Shown here: positions 28,001 to 36,515 of the stretch, piece after piece
Layout of the letters: every line of letters begins with the position of its first letter
Numbering within the stretch: position 1 is the stretch's first letter
Assembly (NCBI GenBank): GCA_026826555.1
Contig: JAKSZT010054308.1
Span: 5,350,131 to 5,414,130 of the forward strand
Direction: 5' to 3'
Source: Tolypeutes matacus
Taxonomy: Eukaryota > Chordata > Mammalia > Cingulata > Chlamyphoridae
DNA: 64,000 bases
Made by a program: the position numbers and the translations under genes
The notes under the pieces: model-generated
Told to the model about the DNA's origin: nothing
The model's database searches: none
Seen by the model: the letters and a program-made list of their open reading frames with translations, nothing else

Positions 28001-28624
28001 CAGGAAATGAGAGCTGTGGGGGTTACGAGTTGAACCCATTCTATATCCTCTCCTCAGGTCATATTTTATGTTAGAGTCCTTTTACTCAACAAATATTTAT
28101 TTAATGTCTGTCAAGTGTAGAGAAAGGAATCTTTTCTCCCAGCAGTAGCCCTCCTCTCCCTCATGGCCTACAATTAAACTGAAAAACATTAGCAAAGGGT
28201 CTCAATGCATCTTCTGAACCCAAATCTTACAGATAACTGATTTAATAATTGGGTTTTTGGGTTTTTTTCATGGAGATTAAAGGGAGTATTAAGCATTGGA
28301 ATTATGAAAATTTTATTTATAATAACATCCTATTACTCTATGAGATCTAAGAGATAAAAATAGGAATTCATGACCAACAAGTGGTGCAGTGGCCCCCTTT
28401 GAAAATTAAGGATTGGGGTGTGCTGGCTCTGGCCAGTCCCTGCTCCTTTTCCTCTGCCTCTGAAGCCTAAGCTGGAAGCAGAGCCCTGAACTTTCGTGCT
28501 AGTCCTTAGGCTTTGACAAAACCTCTTGACTAGCAGGAGCTGGAGACCTCATCCTGTTGCCAGCTCAGTTCTACCTCAGAGTGTCAGACTCACCAAAGAC
28601 GACTAGCAATGACCACAGCAGCAT
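6959..28624 (-). CDS. FCRL2: Fc receptor-like 2 (FCRL2), complete 12-exon coding gene
   Basis: Type I membrane receptor of the Fc receptor-like family, in other mammals a B-cell surface protein that modulates B-cell receptor signalling. I joined 12 exons with GT-AG borders: 28594-28624, 27608-27628, 23944-24207, 23412-23702, 22318-22605, 21620-21898, 21205-21321, 10109-10136, 9227-9312, 8944-9009, 7121-7152 and 6959-7024. They sum to 1569 bp, or 522 residues plus a stop, close to human FCRL2 (508). All introns except the last three keep FCRL phases: phase 1 through the Ig and transmembrane exons, then 2, 1, 1 and 0. Order: signal peptide (1-17), Ig1 (18-105), Ig2 (106-202), Ig3 (203-298), Ig4 (299-391), transmembrane (about 400-424) and tail. 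Every Ig exon is open with paired cysteines. Two ITIMs are present (Y478, Y507). FCRL2 is preferred over FCRL3 and FCRL5 because of the MLLWSLLV leader, four Ig domains and the tail sequence. Exons were compared with human FCRL2 from memory, not by alignment software. Confidence 0.92.
7121..7152 (-). CDS. FCRL2: FCRL2 exon 11: 32-bp cytoplasmic exon
   Basis: Acceptor TTCCACAG and donor GTGAGC. It reads [11 protein letters not shown] across the joint, residues 491-501, and ends in phase 0. Human FCRL2 has ANIRTLLENK. The equivalent FCRL1 exon at 54429-54460 is also 32 bp. Confidence 0.87.
7933..8404 (+). mobile_element. MaLR-like solo LTR in FCRL2 intron
   Basis: Begins TGTGCTGGTTTGAAGCTGTA and ends AAAACTATACA, a TG...CA pair. 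Internal phrases are GGTTGGGTCTTAATACTATT and CTATTAAATTCCTATTG. A diverged copy on the opposite strand occupies 31692-32126. The LTR interpretation is inference; no internal retroviral genes are present. Confidence 0.55.
8944..9009 (-). CDS. FCRL2: FCRL2 exon 10: cytoplasmic exon with first ITIM
   Basis: A 66-bp exon, acceptor CCTCCAG, donor GTGAGA, residues 469-490. It reads [26 protein letters not shown] (Y478) fits the ITIM consensus (I/V/L/S)xYxx(L/V/I). Human FCRL2 has DVVYSQVWSMQQPE. Confidence 0.9.
9227..9312 (-). CDS. FCRL2: FCRL2 exon 9: cytoplasmic exon with [10 protein letters not shown]
   Basis: An 86-bp exon, acceptor TTCATAG, donor GTGAGT, residues 440-468. It reads [16 protein letters not shown] and [10 protein letters not shown], followed across the splice by V. 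Human FCRL2 has PNPQEFTYSSPTP and MEELQPVYVNV. The Y466 VNV motif remains, but the upstream tyrosine (FTY in human) is replaced (DTQ), so the ITAM-like pair is broken. Confidence 0.88.
10109..10136 (-). CDS. FCRL2: FCRL2 exon 8: 28-bp cytoplasmic exon
   Basis: AG acceptor and GTGAGA donor. It reads GRSSATNAP plus two bases, residues 431-439, matching GESSATNEP of human FCRL2. FCRL1 has a 28-bp exon of the same phase at 55844-55871, which supports both calls. Confidence 0.88.
10988..11575 (+). repeat. L1-related dispersed repeat, 3' end with A-rich tail
   Basis: The end reads CAATTGCAATTAAGGTGCCA, then GTGTATGGGAATCCC and an A/T-rich tail. This is the same 3' end seen in reverse at 14430-14640, 34341-35503, 52240-52630 and 63340-63830. 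The 175-codon open frame here is part of the repeat. Confidence 0.55.
12440..13270 (+). mobile_element. Old L1 ORF2 fragment
   Basis: Order and wording follow L1 ORF2 with many lesions: CAATTTCACTGGGGAGTTCC, GGAGTTTTATCCAGAATGCA and GATATCCACTGAACTACTAT. No long frame remains. Confidence 0.6.
13282..13511 (-). repeat. Two DAS-type SINEs side by side within one target duplication
   Basis: Two reverse-oriented SINE heads, ending GAGCCACATTGGCTCCC and GAGCCACATCTGCTTC, sit back to back. TGCATACATACT occurs at 13282-13293 and 13500-13511, enclosing both. Confidence 0.8.
14425..14640 (-). repeat. L1-related repeat 3' end
   Basis: Reads ATTACATAAATGTTACACAG, GGGGATTCCCATACACCCC and CATTAGTGTGGTACATTTG, the reverse of the 3' end found at 11400-11570. 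Confidence 0.65.
15494..15780 (+). repeat. DAS-type SINE, long form, with target duplication
   Basis: A GGGGAAGCGGCTATAGC head, B box GGTTCGATTCC, and the CTGGTGAAGGCAAGC extension followed by an A-rich tail. AAAACTAAATAGG flanks it at 15494-15506 and 15768-15780. Confidence 0.9.
15780..15940 (+). repeat. Two further DAS-type SINE copies, the second truncated
   Basis: GGGAGCAGATGTGGCTCAG opens one copy at 15780. GAGAGCACATATGGCTCAG opens a second at about 15890, which stops after 50 bases. Confidence 0.8.
16283..16397 (+). repeat. DAS-type SINE, short form, with target duplication
   Basis: GGATGTGGCTCAACTGG, B box GGGTTCGATCCCC, poly(A). AAGAATGGTGG flanks it at 16283-16293 and 16387-16397. 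Confidence 0.9.
19535..20350. mobile_element. Solo LTR-like insertion inside L1, carrying a SINE
   Basis: Starts TGTATTAGTCAGCCAAAG and ends CTGCTACA. It splits the L1 sentence CCATATGACC...CAATTCCAC, with near-matching CTAAC/CCAAC flanks. A second copy is at 44635-45293. The TG...CA ends and 5-bp flanks suggest an LTR; a DNA transposon is not excluded. Confidence 0.55.
19613..19823 (+). repeat. DAS-type SINE, long form, with 17-bp target duplication
   Basis: GGGAAGCGGCTGTGGCTCAA head and GTGAAGGCAGGCCCGCCC extension. AAAAGCTTATAGTTACA occurs at 19613-19629 and 19807-19823. Confidence 0.92.
21205..21321 (-). CDS. FCRL2: FCRL2 exon 7: transmembrane segment
   Basis: A 117-bp exon found by phase and splice sites (acceptor CCTCAG). 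It encodes [18 protein letters not shown] and continues through a hydrophobic run to [11 protein letters not shown], residues 392-430. Human FCRL2 has PDGYRRDLMTAG and LLLYALFHKISG here. The donor is GTTGGT, weaker than its neighbours, and faces an intron of about 11 kb. Confidence 0.9.
21620..21898 (-). CDS. FCRL2: FCRL2 exon 6: Ig domain 4 (membrane-proximal)
   Basis: A 279-bp phase 1-1 exon, acceptor CTGTCAG, donor GTAAGT, residues 299-391. It carries the strongly conserved FCRL membrane-proximal core: [20 protein letters not shown], then [20 protein letters not shown], ending [14 protein letters not shown] and NIT sequons are present. Confidence 0.94.
22318..22605 (-). CDS. FCRL2: FCRL2 exon 5: Ig domain 3
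   Basis: A 288-bp phase 1-1 exon, acceptor CATCCAG, donor GTGAGT, residues 203-298. It reads [10 protein letters not shown] and [18 protein letters not shown], then [12 protein letters not shown] and VVNIPVK. NVS and NIT are possible N-glycosylation sites. It is nearly identical in layout to human FCRL2 domain 3. Confidence 0.93.
23412..23702 (-). CDS. FCRL2: FCRL2 exon 4: Ig domain 2
   Basis: A 291-bp phase 1-1 exon, acceptor CTTTTAG, donor GTAAGT, residues 106-202. It begins [20 protein letters not shown], with cysteines in VTLTCE and SYWCEAE. This D2 type also forms the first domain of human FCRL1. The [12 protein letters not shown] stretch has one extra AV pair relative to human VTHRIRKQS. 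Confidence 0.92.
23944..24207 (-). CDS. FCRL2: FCRL2 exon 3: Ig domain 1
   Basis: A 264-bp phase 1-1 exon with acceptor CTTGCAG and donor GTAGAA, encoding residues 18-105. The motifs [11 protein letters not shown] and DSGQYYC give the two Ig cysteines, and the domain ends NTVNIKVQ. It matches the first domain of human FCRL2 (VFEGDSIVLKC, DSGNYFC, SNIVKIKVQ). Confidence 0.92.
24215..27600. other. FCRL2 intron 2, no gene recognised
   Basis: Mostly unique-looking sequence with a MIR-like stretch near 26160-26270 and a MER5-like element at 26990-27200. No further exon was recognised between the 21-bp exon and Ig domain 1. Confidence 0.6.
26990..27200 (-). mobile_element. MER5A-like hAT DNA transposon
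   Basis: Ends read CAGGTGTCAGCAAATGATG and TTTGCTGACCCCTG. The interior reads TTTTTGTAAATAAAGTATTA and TGGAATACAGAGGCACTG, the MER5A layout in reverse. Confidence 0.75.
27608..27628 (-). CDS. FCRL2: FCRL2 exon 2: 21-bp signal-peptide microexon
   Basis: A 21-base exon flanked by an AG acceptor and a GTGAGT donor. Joined to exon 1 it reads APVSVQS, the second half of the leader. A 21-bp second exon of the signal peptide is a hallmark of Fc receptor and FCRL genes. It is too short for ORF finding and was located from its splice sites and phase. Confidence 0.85.
28594..28624 (-). CDS. FCRL2: FCRL2 exon 1: start codon and first half of signal peptide
   Basis: The ATG at 28624-28622 opens [10 protein letters not shown], followed by one base of the next codon and a GTGAGT donor. 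The leader is nearly identical to the start of human FCRL2. Its hydrophobic core fits a cleavable secretion signal. Confidence 0.9.
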
Positions 28625-28737
28625 GAGGGTCTGGTCCAGCTACCTGAGAAGAGATGTTCTCACAGCCATCAACTGGGACTTGTGGGCAGGGAAGGGAATC
28701 TGCCTTTCAGAATAGATTTTGTATAATTAGTAAAAGG

Positions 28738-28747
28738 GGAAGTGAAA
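28738..28747 (+). promoter_or_regulatory. ETS-IRF composite element (EICE) candidate upstream of FCRL2
   Basis: GGAAGTGAAA fits the GGAANNGAAA consensus bound cooperatively by PU.1/SpiB with IRF4/IRF8 in B cells and myeloid cells. It lies 114 bp upstream of the FCRL2 start codon, on the strand opposite to the gene. The motif match is seen directly; the function is inferred from position and the B-lineage expression of the family. Confidence 0.45.
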
Positions 28748-28919
28748 GAGCCCTGCCGAGTCTGATTGCGTTTTCTGCCTGGTAGGCAGGTGCTAAGAGA
28801 ATTAAAGGTAATCCTTTTTTAATGCCAGAGACATTAATGATACATTTTTCCTGACACTCATGAAGATACCTTGATACTAGTGGTCCAGATACTACGTCTT
28901 GACACTAATGATGAGAGTT

Positions 28920-29160
28920 AACACTAACGTATAGTTCTTAATGAGTCAACACGGTCCTAAGTGCCTTATGCTAGCAAAGTTATTTAATCCTCACAGCAGG
29001 TTTCTGATGTCGGCGCTTTTATCATCTCCTTTACACTGAGGAAACTGAGGTAGCAGAAAAGGTAAGTAAGTTGACTAAGGCCAGTGTGGTCAATTTCTAG
29101 TAGTAGCAGAGTGAGGATTCAAACCCAGGCAGTCCAAATCCACAGTTTCTCTTACACACT
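28920..29160 (-). repeat. MIR SINE fragment
   Basis: Contains GTTATTTAATCCTCACAGCA, GAGGAAACTGAGG and GATTCAAACCCAGGCAGTCC, MIR in reverse. Confidence 0.75.
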
Positions 29161-31691
29161 GTGATATATTACTACAATAAATTGCTTCTCAAATGTTCGG
29201 TAAGACAGCAGGACCATTGTCCAAATAGCTCTGGTTTTTTAGCTGAAATTTTCCTTAGTCAGTTTGTGACTTTCTACAATGGGATTTTACTAAGATTCAA
29301 AACATATTCTCTATATCCATGAAAACATTGTTGTCTCCTTCACTGCTTCTAATCCATTTTTCTTTCTACCTCAGGTTGGTCTTAATATAGCCAAACCTTG
29401 CAAACATTCACACATGTTTTACCTATTCGGACTTTCATCCCGATTAGATACAATCCTTATAATGTTGTATGTAGCAACCTGCTCAGGATCAGGCCGTCTA
29501 GACCTCAGGCAGCATGAAACTTTCAACCACAAAATCATAGGTAGTTGTAACCTAGGGACGGGCTGATAGTGAAGTAATCATAGAATCAATGTCAGCAGTT
29601 CAGGTGAATAGGTAACATAAAATACTCACTATAAATGTAGTTTTGCTTTAGGGAATGCTAATGTATGTATGTGATATTCATCAAAGCACTGCTTATAATA
29701 GTGAAAAAAGAAAATACTAAAAATACCCAACAAAGACAGATTAAAAAATAAATGATATGTCAAACAATGGAATACCAAGCAGCCATTAAAATTATTCTCG
29801 GGAAGAATATTTAATGGCAATAAATATGTTTATGATATATTGTTAATGGAAAAGTAGTTGCAGAATGCAACTTATCTGCTGTATATCACCCCCATCCTGC
29901 CATAAAAAGTGTCTGAGATGATAAATACCAAATAAAGTGTAATTATATCTGAATCCAGGGATTAAAGGTGATTTTTGTTTTCTTTATATTGCTTATCAGT
30001 GTTTTCTAATATTCCTAAAATAAACATGCTATTTATGTATTTTTCAAAGATTCATAAAAAAAGACAACCTGGGTTTTATGACCTATCTTGCTACTTTCAC
30101 TTTCTGCCTAGGCAAATGGTTTGTATGTGTTTGGAAGAGAGAGAGATTCTCTCCCTGGGACCAGAGCTGTCACTGAGCTTCTTGGCAAGTCTTTATCTGC
30201 TGGATGTGTTTCTAACTGCCCTGCATTTCCTATCCATCCTGGCGAGACAGAAGGCATAGGGTTTGGAGGGATGTAAGGGAATTAAGGAGGAGAGTAGAGA
30301 GGGATGTATGCAAATAGTAGTGGAGGAGTTGGTGGTGGGTATAAGTTTTTCACATACATCTGAGAAACTTTTTTAAAAAATACTAGTCCTTTCTTAATTC
30401 TGACATACATTCTATGGAAATGTGCCTTCTTTAGTGGAGAATTAATATTTCCTAAGGCCTTACCAAATAAGGAATGGAATTCATGGTGTGAAAGTGAGTG
30501 CTACAGGTAGAGAAGAATAGCAAATTGTTAGAGACAAATGCTGTGGGAGTGAGGCGTATGGGCCACAACGGCTGCAGCAAGTCCTCTAAGTTGATTGACA
30601 GGCTAAATCTGAGCCCTGCACTGTATTTGACAGATAGTAGACAGTTAACATGAGAATAGACATAACCTTGGAGCATACCTAAATATGGATGGAAGCCAGG
30701 CGCCACAAACAGAAATTAGGAGGCTTAGCTGTTCGATGGAGGAGAAGCAACTCAATAGTTATAGTTATAGTGGTGGCAGTGAAATTTTGTGTGTATAGTT
30801 TTGGCTAAAGTGAGAAATAAAACTACTCCTCATGCAAGAGAATTTAACCACCAGCAGGATGTATCAGGGAAGCAGGGTTAGGCATACACATAAAAGGCCC
30901 TTGGACCAGCCAGGCAGACCCTTGACTTGGAGATTCCACAGGTGTAGCACACAGAAAAATACTCTGTCGATGCAGAGCAGCACCTGTCCCTGTGGAGCAC
31001 GTTTGATGTCTTGAATGGGACACACCGCACAATGCCAAGTTGGTGCGTGCCAGGAACGAGACCAAGACAAATAAAAGTCAGAACAAAACAAATCCCATCT
31101 CCCACTTGAGGAGGTTGAATACTAGGGCAGTTAGAGTGGGAAAATGAGGCTGATAAAGTACACAGATCTCTGGATATCTTCAGTCGAGGATGGGGCTCCA
31201 AGGTCACAATTAAATATGACATATATAAATTAAATGTTGTAACATATATAAATTGTTGCATAAATGACAGTAGTAGTAGTCATGGCCATGGTCGTCATTG
31301 TTGTAGTGGTAGTGGTAGAAGTAATTTCAGCTGAACAACATGATGTGTCTTTGTTGAATGGAAGTTGACCTAAGAATTTCATGTCCGGTGTTATAAACAT
31401 ACCCTTTTGGGGTTGCTACAGTGGTGATGCTATTTGTTGTAGACCTCCTAGAACAGAACGGGCTAGTGGAAATCCAGTTGTTGTCCATGTAGACACTCTC
31501 CAAATGTTGTTTAGATAGACCCAGACACCTCTGCACAGAAACTTCAGTGCAATTCAATTCATTAATTGCTATAAATCCGCTGGGCCCTACATAGGCCAAA
31601 TAGTGTGACAGGGAATTCAGATTGGGTAAGAATGCCTAGAAGCTGTTATTCATTACCTCCCTGGCAGATCCAAAGGTGGAGGTTTCTGCTT

Positions 31692-32126
31692 TAGTTTCCT
31701 TCATTGCTCAAGCCAATACCATGCAATGGGTCAGTTTAAACAGTTGGAATTTATTCACTCACAGTTTTGAAGTTAGAAAAAAGTATAAATCAAGGCATGA
31801 TCAAGGTGATGTTTTCTCCCCCAAAAGTGTGGCATTCTGAGGCTGGCTGCTGCTGATCCTTGGTCCTTAGTTTGACACATTGAAAGGCACATGATGGTGT
31901 TTCCTGGTCTCCCCCTTCTCTTCTTGGTTCCATTGAGGTTCAGCTTCTGGGTGCTACCTCTAGTTTTCTCTCTGTATGTCTGCTTATAAAAGACTCTAGT
32001 TAATAGGATTAAGACCCATCCTGGGCCATAACTTAACTGATGTAACTTCATCAAAAAGTTCTACTTACAATGGGTTAAGTTTAAGAATGTGGTTTTCTGG
32101 AGGACATAGAGCTCCAAACCACCACA
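31692..32126 (-). mobile_element. MaLR-like solo LTR
   Basis: The reverse complement opens TGTGGTGGTTTGGAGCTCT and contains GGGTCTTAATCCTATTAAC and AATAAATTCCAACTGTTTAA. It is a diverged copy of the element at 7933-8404. Confidence 0.5.
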
Positions 32127-34326
32127 GTACCCCAGGGATCCAGTTTCTGAAAGACTTATATCCATGTGTTTTTTCTAGGCAATCACAGAAGGGCCATAGT
32201 AGGATGCAATCTAAGATAATAACTGCTTCAGGGGACTGGAGTTTTGTAGAGTTCAATTTTTTTCTTTTTCATGAATCATACCAGTTCTTTCAGTAACAGT
32301 AGAAGGTCTGATAAGTCCTTGTGGAGAAGACATTGCTATCCCTGTAGTGTAGCAATAGTGGAAGAGAACCTAGTCTTGGAGTCTGAGGGGAGTCAGGGAC
32401 ACAGGAACACTTAGTGAGGCTCTAGAAAGACATCAGTGCAGGATCTGCAACAGGAAGCCATCCTCCGTCTGTGTAAGTGCCCCCGGGTAAGTAGCCCGGG
32501 CTCCCTGGGGACGGCAGGTGGAGATGGGCCCCAGCAGTCAGAGACAATTCAATCCGAAGCTTTCTGCTTTCTGTTTTAATTGTGAGTGTGTGGGTTTTCC
32601 AGCAGGTGGAAGGGACCATGGGGAACTGTAAACCATGGGTCATTGACTGTGCCAATCCTTAAGAGCCACCCACAGCAGCTTCCTGTGTGTGTCTTCCTAG
32701 CAGGTGAGCATCAGTTATGTTGTAGCATGAGAATAGCCAAGAACCAGAGATCTACATTATATTTCTGAGTTTCAAATTTGTTTCCACCCAGGGTTGTTTG
32801 TTCATTCTCATTATAGCCTCCACTAACAACCCTTTCTCCATTTACGCAAGTCTGATTTCCAAGCAGGGAGAGAATACATTCATGCATGCATACATTCAGT
32901 CATTCAATAGAGTTTTTTTAAAAAACAAATCAATTTTATTGATACATATTAATAAAGCATACAATTTATACAAAGTGTACAATCAGTGATATTTGGTACA
33001 ATCACAGTTGTGCGTTCATCATTTCAATCATTATTAAAGCATTTTCATTATTACAATAATAATAATAAACAAAAAAACAGACAAACAAACAAGAAAATTC
33101 CTCATCTTTCAATCTCTCTGTTTCCCCTGTGGGTACATAGCTACTATTTTTGGCTATTCTTGTACAATTATTCATTTGTTTATTAAGTAGTTTTATTGAG
33201 ATGTATTCACATACCATATAACCTACCCAAACTGTGTAATCAATGGCCTTTTTTTTTAGCTGTTAACAAGTTATTTATTGAAAATTGTAAAATAAATGGA
33301 AAAGTAGATTGAAAGAAATTACAAATTTTAAAAGAGAGTGCAAGGCCAGATTAGATTTAATATAATCAATTATTTAAAAAATAGATAGCATAGCAACAAA
33401 CATATAAATGTGGATAATAGTTCAAATATAATAGAAATTAATTATAACATAATTCTAATTTTTATATTACAGCTCTAACAATTGGACACATTAATCTCTA
33501 AGAATGAAATAAATTATTGGTTTAATTATTTAATTTCCATTTAGGCCATAATTCTTTCTAGATAATCAAATTTTTATTTGGGAATTCTTCACATCTTATT
33601 AGAATGAATTACAGCAGATAACAATTTGCCATCTCATAATTTTATGAGACAGAAAAACTCATGCTAAATCATTATTGATCTATATAGATTATTTTAATTA
33701 AAGAGTATGAATAAGAAAGAGTTAAAGAAAAATGAAGTATCCAAAAATATTTCTCTTCTCCAGCCCTCCTCAATTAAAAGCAAGCGTTTATTTTGTATGA
33801 AAAAAATTACAGAATACTGACCACAGGAACAGTTTGCCAGTTGCACTGAGTAAAAATAATGTTGTTATTTTACATTTATCTGGTTTACTACAGTTCCTTT
33901 TTGGTTACTATTTGCATGGAATAACTTTTTCCAACCTTTCCCTTTTAATCTGGTTGTGTCCTTACGTCTGAGGTGGATCTCTTGTAGACAACATATAGAT
34001 GGCTCATATTTTTTTAATCCATTCTATCAGTTTATGTCTTTTGATTGGGGAGTTCAATCCATTACATTCAGTGTTATTACTGTGAAGGCATTACTTAATT
34101 CATCCATTTTTGTTTGTGGGCTCTCTGTTGTCATTTTGTTGTATTGTCTGTCTTCTTATCCTTTAGTTTACCCTACCTAATAATCTTCATTTCTAAATTC
34201 TTCTCCAAATCTTACATCCTTGTTTTTTTCCTTTCCTGCTGCAGCACCCCCTTTGGTATCTCTTGCAAATCTGGTCTTTTGGTAACATTTTCTATCAGTT
34301 TTTGTTTGTCTGTGAAGACTTTGAAC

Positions 34327-35517
34327 TCACCCTCATTTTTTTCCACTTTTTAAATTTTTTAAAAATATACTTCGATTACATGAATGTTAAAGAGTATATA
34401 GAGGATTCCCATACACCCTGCTCCCCACACCTCCCACATTTTCCCACATTTGCAACATCTTTCATCAGTGTGGTACATTCATTGCAATTGATAAACACAT
34501 TTTGGAGCATTGCCACTAAGCATAGATTATAGTTTACATTGTACTTTACGCTCTCTCCCATTTGACTCTGTAGGTTATGACCGGGTATATAGTGGCAATT
34601 GTAATCTGTCATTGTAATGTCATTCAGATGATTCCCAAGTCCCAACAATGCCCCCCTGCCACACCTGCTTTTCCCTCTCCCTAACTCCAGAACACCCATG
34701 GGTAATTGCCTCCATAACAATGATATTTCTTCCATTGCTATAATCACAAGTATTCTATAGTAGAATGCTAGTAAGTTTATTTTAGTCCATACTTCGTTTC
34801 CCAATCCTGAGGACTCTGAGATGGTGATGCCCACTCCACCATTAATTGAGGGGGGCTTCGATCCCATACATCCGATAGATGGGACCCTCCTGCTTGTAGT
34901 TGTAGGCACTCTCGGTTCCTTGGTATGCTGTTTGTCCATTATCTCCTCCCCGTTAATTGTCCTTGGTGAGTCCATTGAACTGGAGAGTAGGTGTTGCAAC
35001 TCTGTTGAGATTCAGTGCTCAGCTGGCACATGGACAGCCCAAAGATTTAAGTCTCTTGAATGTACACCTACCAACTCCAGTGCTAATTATAGGTTAAAAT
35101 GGAAGGACAGAAGAGTCATGCATCAGGAAACCACTGCTAAGTCTAACTCAGTCACACTGGGGAGCATAAATACCAGATTAGAGCCCACTGGCAAGGGGCC
35201 AAATTCTTGAGCTGGCTGCCCTGATTCAAGAATGGATGTCTGATATCTCCATATTCCTGAGGAGCTTCGCTATTTGGATCCTATCGTCTCTGGTTGTCAA
35301 TGAGATCCTGTTGAGATGTGCATAAGCACTACCTCTGGGATGGCCTCCGGACTCACTTTGAATTCTTTTAGCCATACAAACTAATTTGTCTTTAGCTTTT
35401 CCCCCTTTTGGTAAAGGTATTTTTTGGTTTTTATTTTTTTTCCAGATGCATTGCACGTTGGTACTTGATAGCAATCCCTTGGTGCCAGGGAGGCTCATCC
35501 CCATCACCCTCATTTTT
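34327..35517 (-). mobile_element. L1-related dispersed repeat nested in the HAL1-like element
   Basis: TCACCCTCATTTTT at 34327-34340 and 35504-35517 is a perfect 14-bp target duplication. The insert (34341-35503) has its poly(A) end at the left and holds a 207-codon open frame (34999-34376) with no family I recognise. Related copies lie at 52240-53750 and 63340-63830. Confidence 0.8.
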
Positions 35518-36044
35518 GAAGGACAGCTTTGCCAGATGCAGAATTCTTGGCTGGCAGTTTTTCTCTTCCAGTACCTTAAATGCATCATACTGCTTTCTTC
35601 TCTCCTCCATGGTTTCTGATGAGAGGTCAGCATTTAATCTTATCTAGTTTCCCTTGTGTGTGATGCTTTGCTTTTCTCTTGCTGCTTTCAGAATCCTCTG
35701 TTTATCTCTGATATTTGTCATTCTGAAAGGTAGGTGTCTCGGGGTAGGTCTATTCGGATTTACTCTATTTGGAGTGCGTTGTCCTTCTTGAATATTGATA
35801 TTTATGTACTTCATAAGGGTTGGGAAGTTTTGGGTCATTATTTCCTCAAATATTATTTTTACCATTCTCTTCTCCTTCTGGGAAACCAATAATGTGAATG
35901 TTTGTGCATTTCATGTTGTCATTCAATTCCCTGAGACTCTGTTCCATTTTTTCCGTTCTCTTCTCCTGTCTTTCCCAGTTCAGATGTTCTGTCTTTGAAG
36001 TCACTAATTCTGTCTTCAAGCAATTCAAATCTGTTTTATATATA

Positions 36045-36053
36045 CCGCTAATA

Positions 36054-36086
<33 letters not shown>

Positions 36087-36515
36087 AAAGATTTTATTTA
36101 TTTACTTTATCCATTTTAAACCCCCCCTTCCCCATTTGCTGTTTTTGTGTCCATTTGCTGGGCAATTCTCTGTGTCTGTTTCCTGCCATCTCTTCTCATC
36201 CTCCTCCTCGAGTCTTCACCAGGATTCGATCCTGGAGACCTCCAATGTAGGAGAGAGGTATTCTGCTGCCTGCGCCACCTCAGCTCCTGGCTTCTGGAGC
36301 TTTCGGAGCATCTCGTCTTGTCTCTCCTCTGTTACGTCATCATCCTGCTGCATGGCTCCCGGGCCCGACAGCTCAGCGGCACACAGAGCCTGGCAGCCCA
36401 TGCGCTTTCTATATATATATTTTTTATTTTACCGGGAGGTCCCGGGGATCGAACCCAGGTACCTCCATATGGCAGACGGACGCCCAACCATTTGAGCCAC
36501 ATCCGCCCCCCCGCT
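36045..36515 (-). repeat. Composite SINE cluster nested in HAL1-like ORF1
   Basis: A long tRNA-derived SINE form (36070-36410, B box GGATTCGATCCTGG) is followed by a short DAS form (36420-36510, ACCGGGAGGTCCCGGGGATC). CCGCTAATATAT at both sides, near 36046 and 36512, marks the target site. Confidence 0.75.

Larger units (their letters stand above)
28800..32900. other. Intergenic region between FCRL2 and the HAL1-like insertion
   Basis: Contains a MIR at 28920-29160 (reverse), an (AGT)n tract near 31268-31322 and an LTR-like repeat at 31692-32126. The stretch 30835-31100 has ATAAAAGGCCC and AATAAAAGTC, which could be an LTR fragment. No coding exon was recognised. Confidence 0.5.

Noticed and set aside
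34376..34999. 207-codon open frame as a new gene
   Set aside because: It lies wholly in a dispersed repeat bounded by a target duplication, and related copies have it broken; kept only as a repeat observation.
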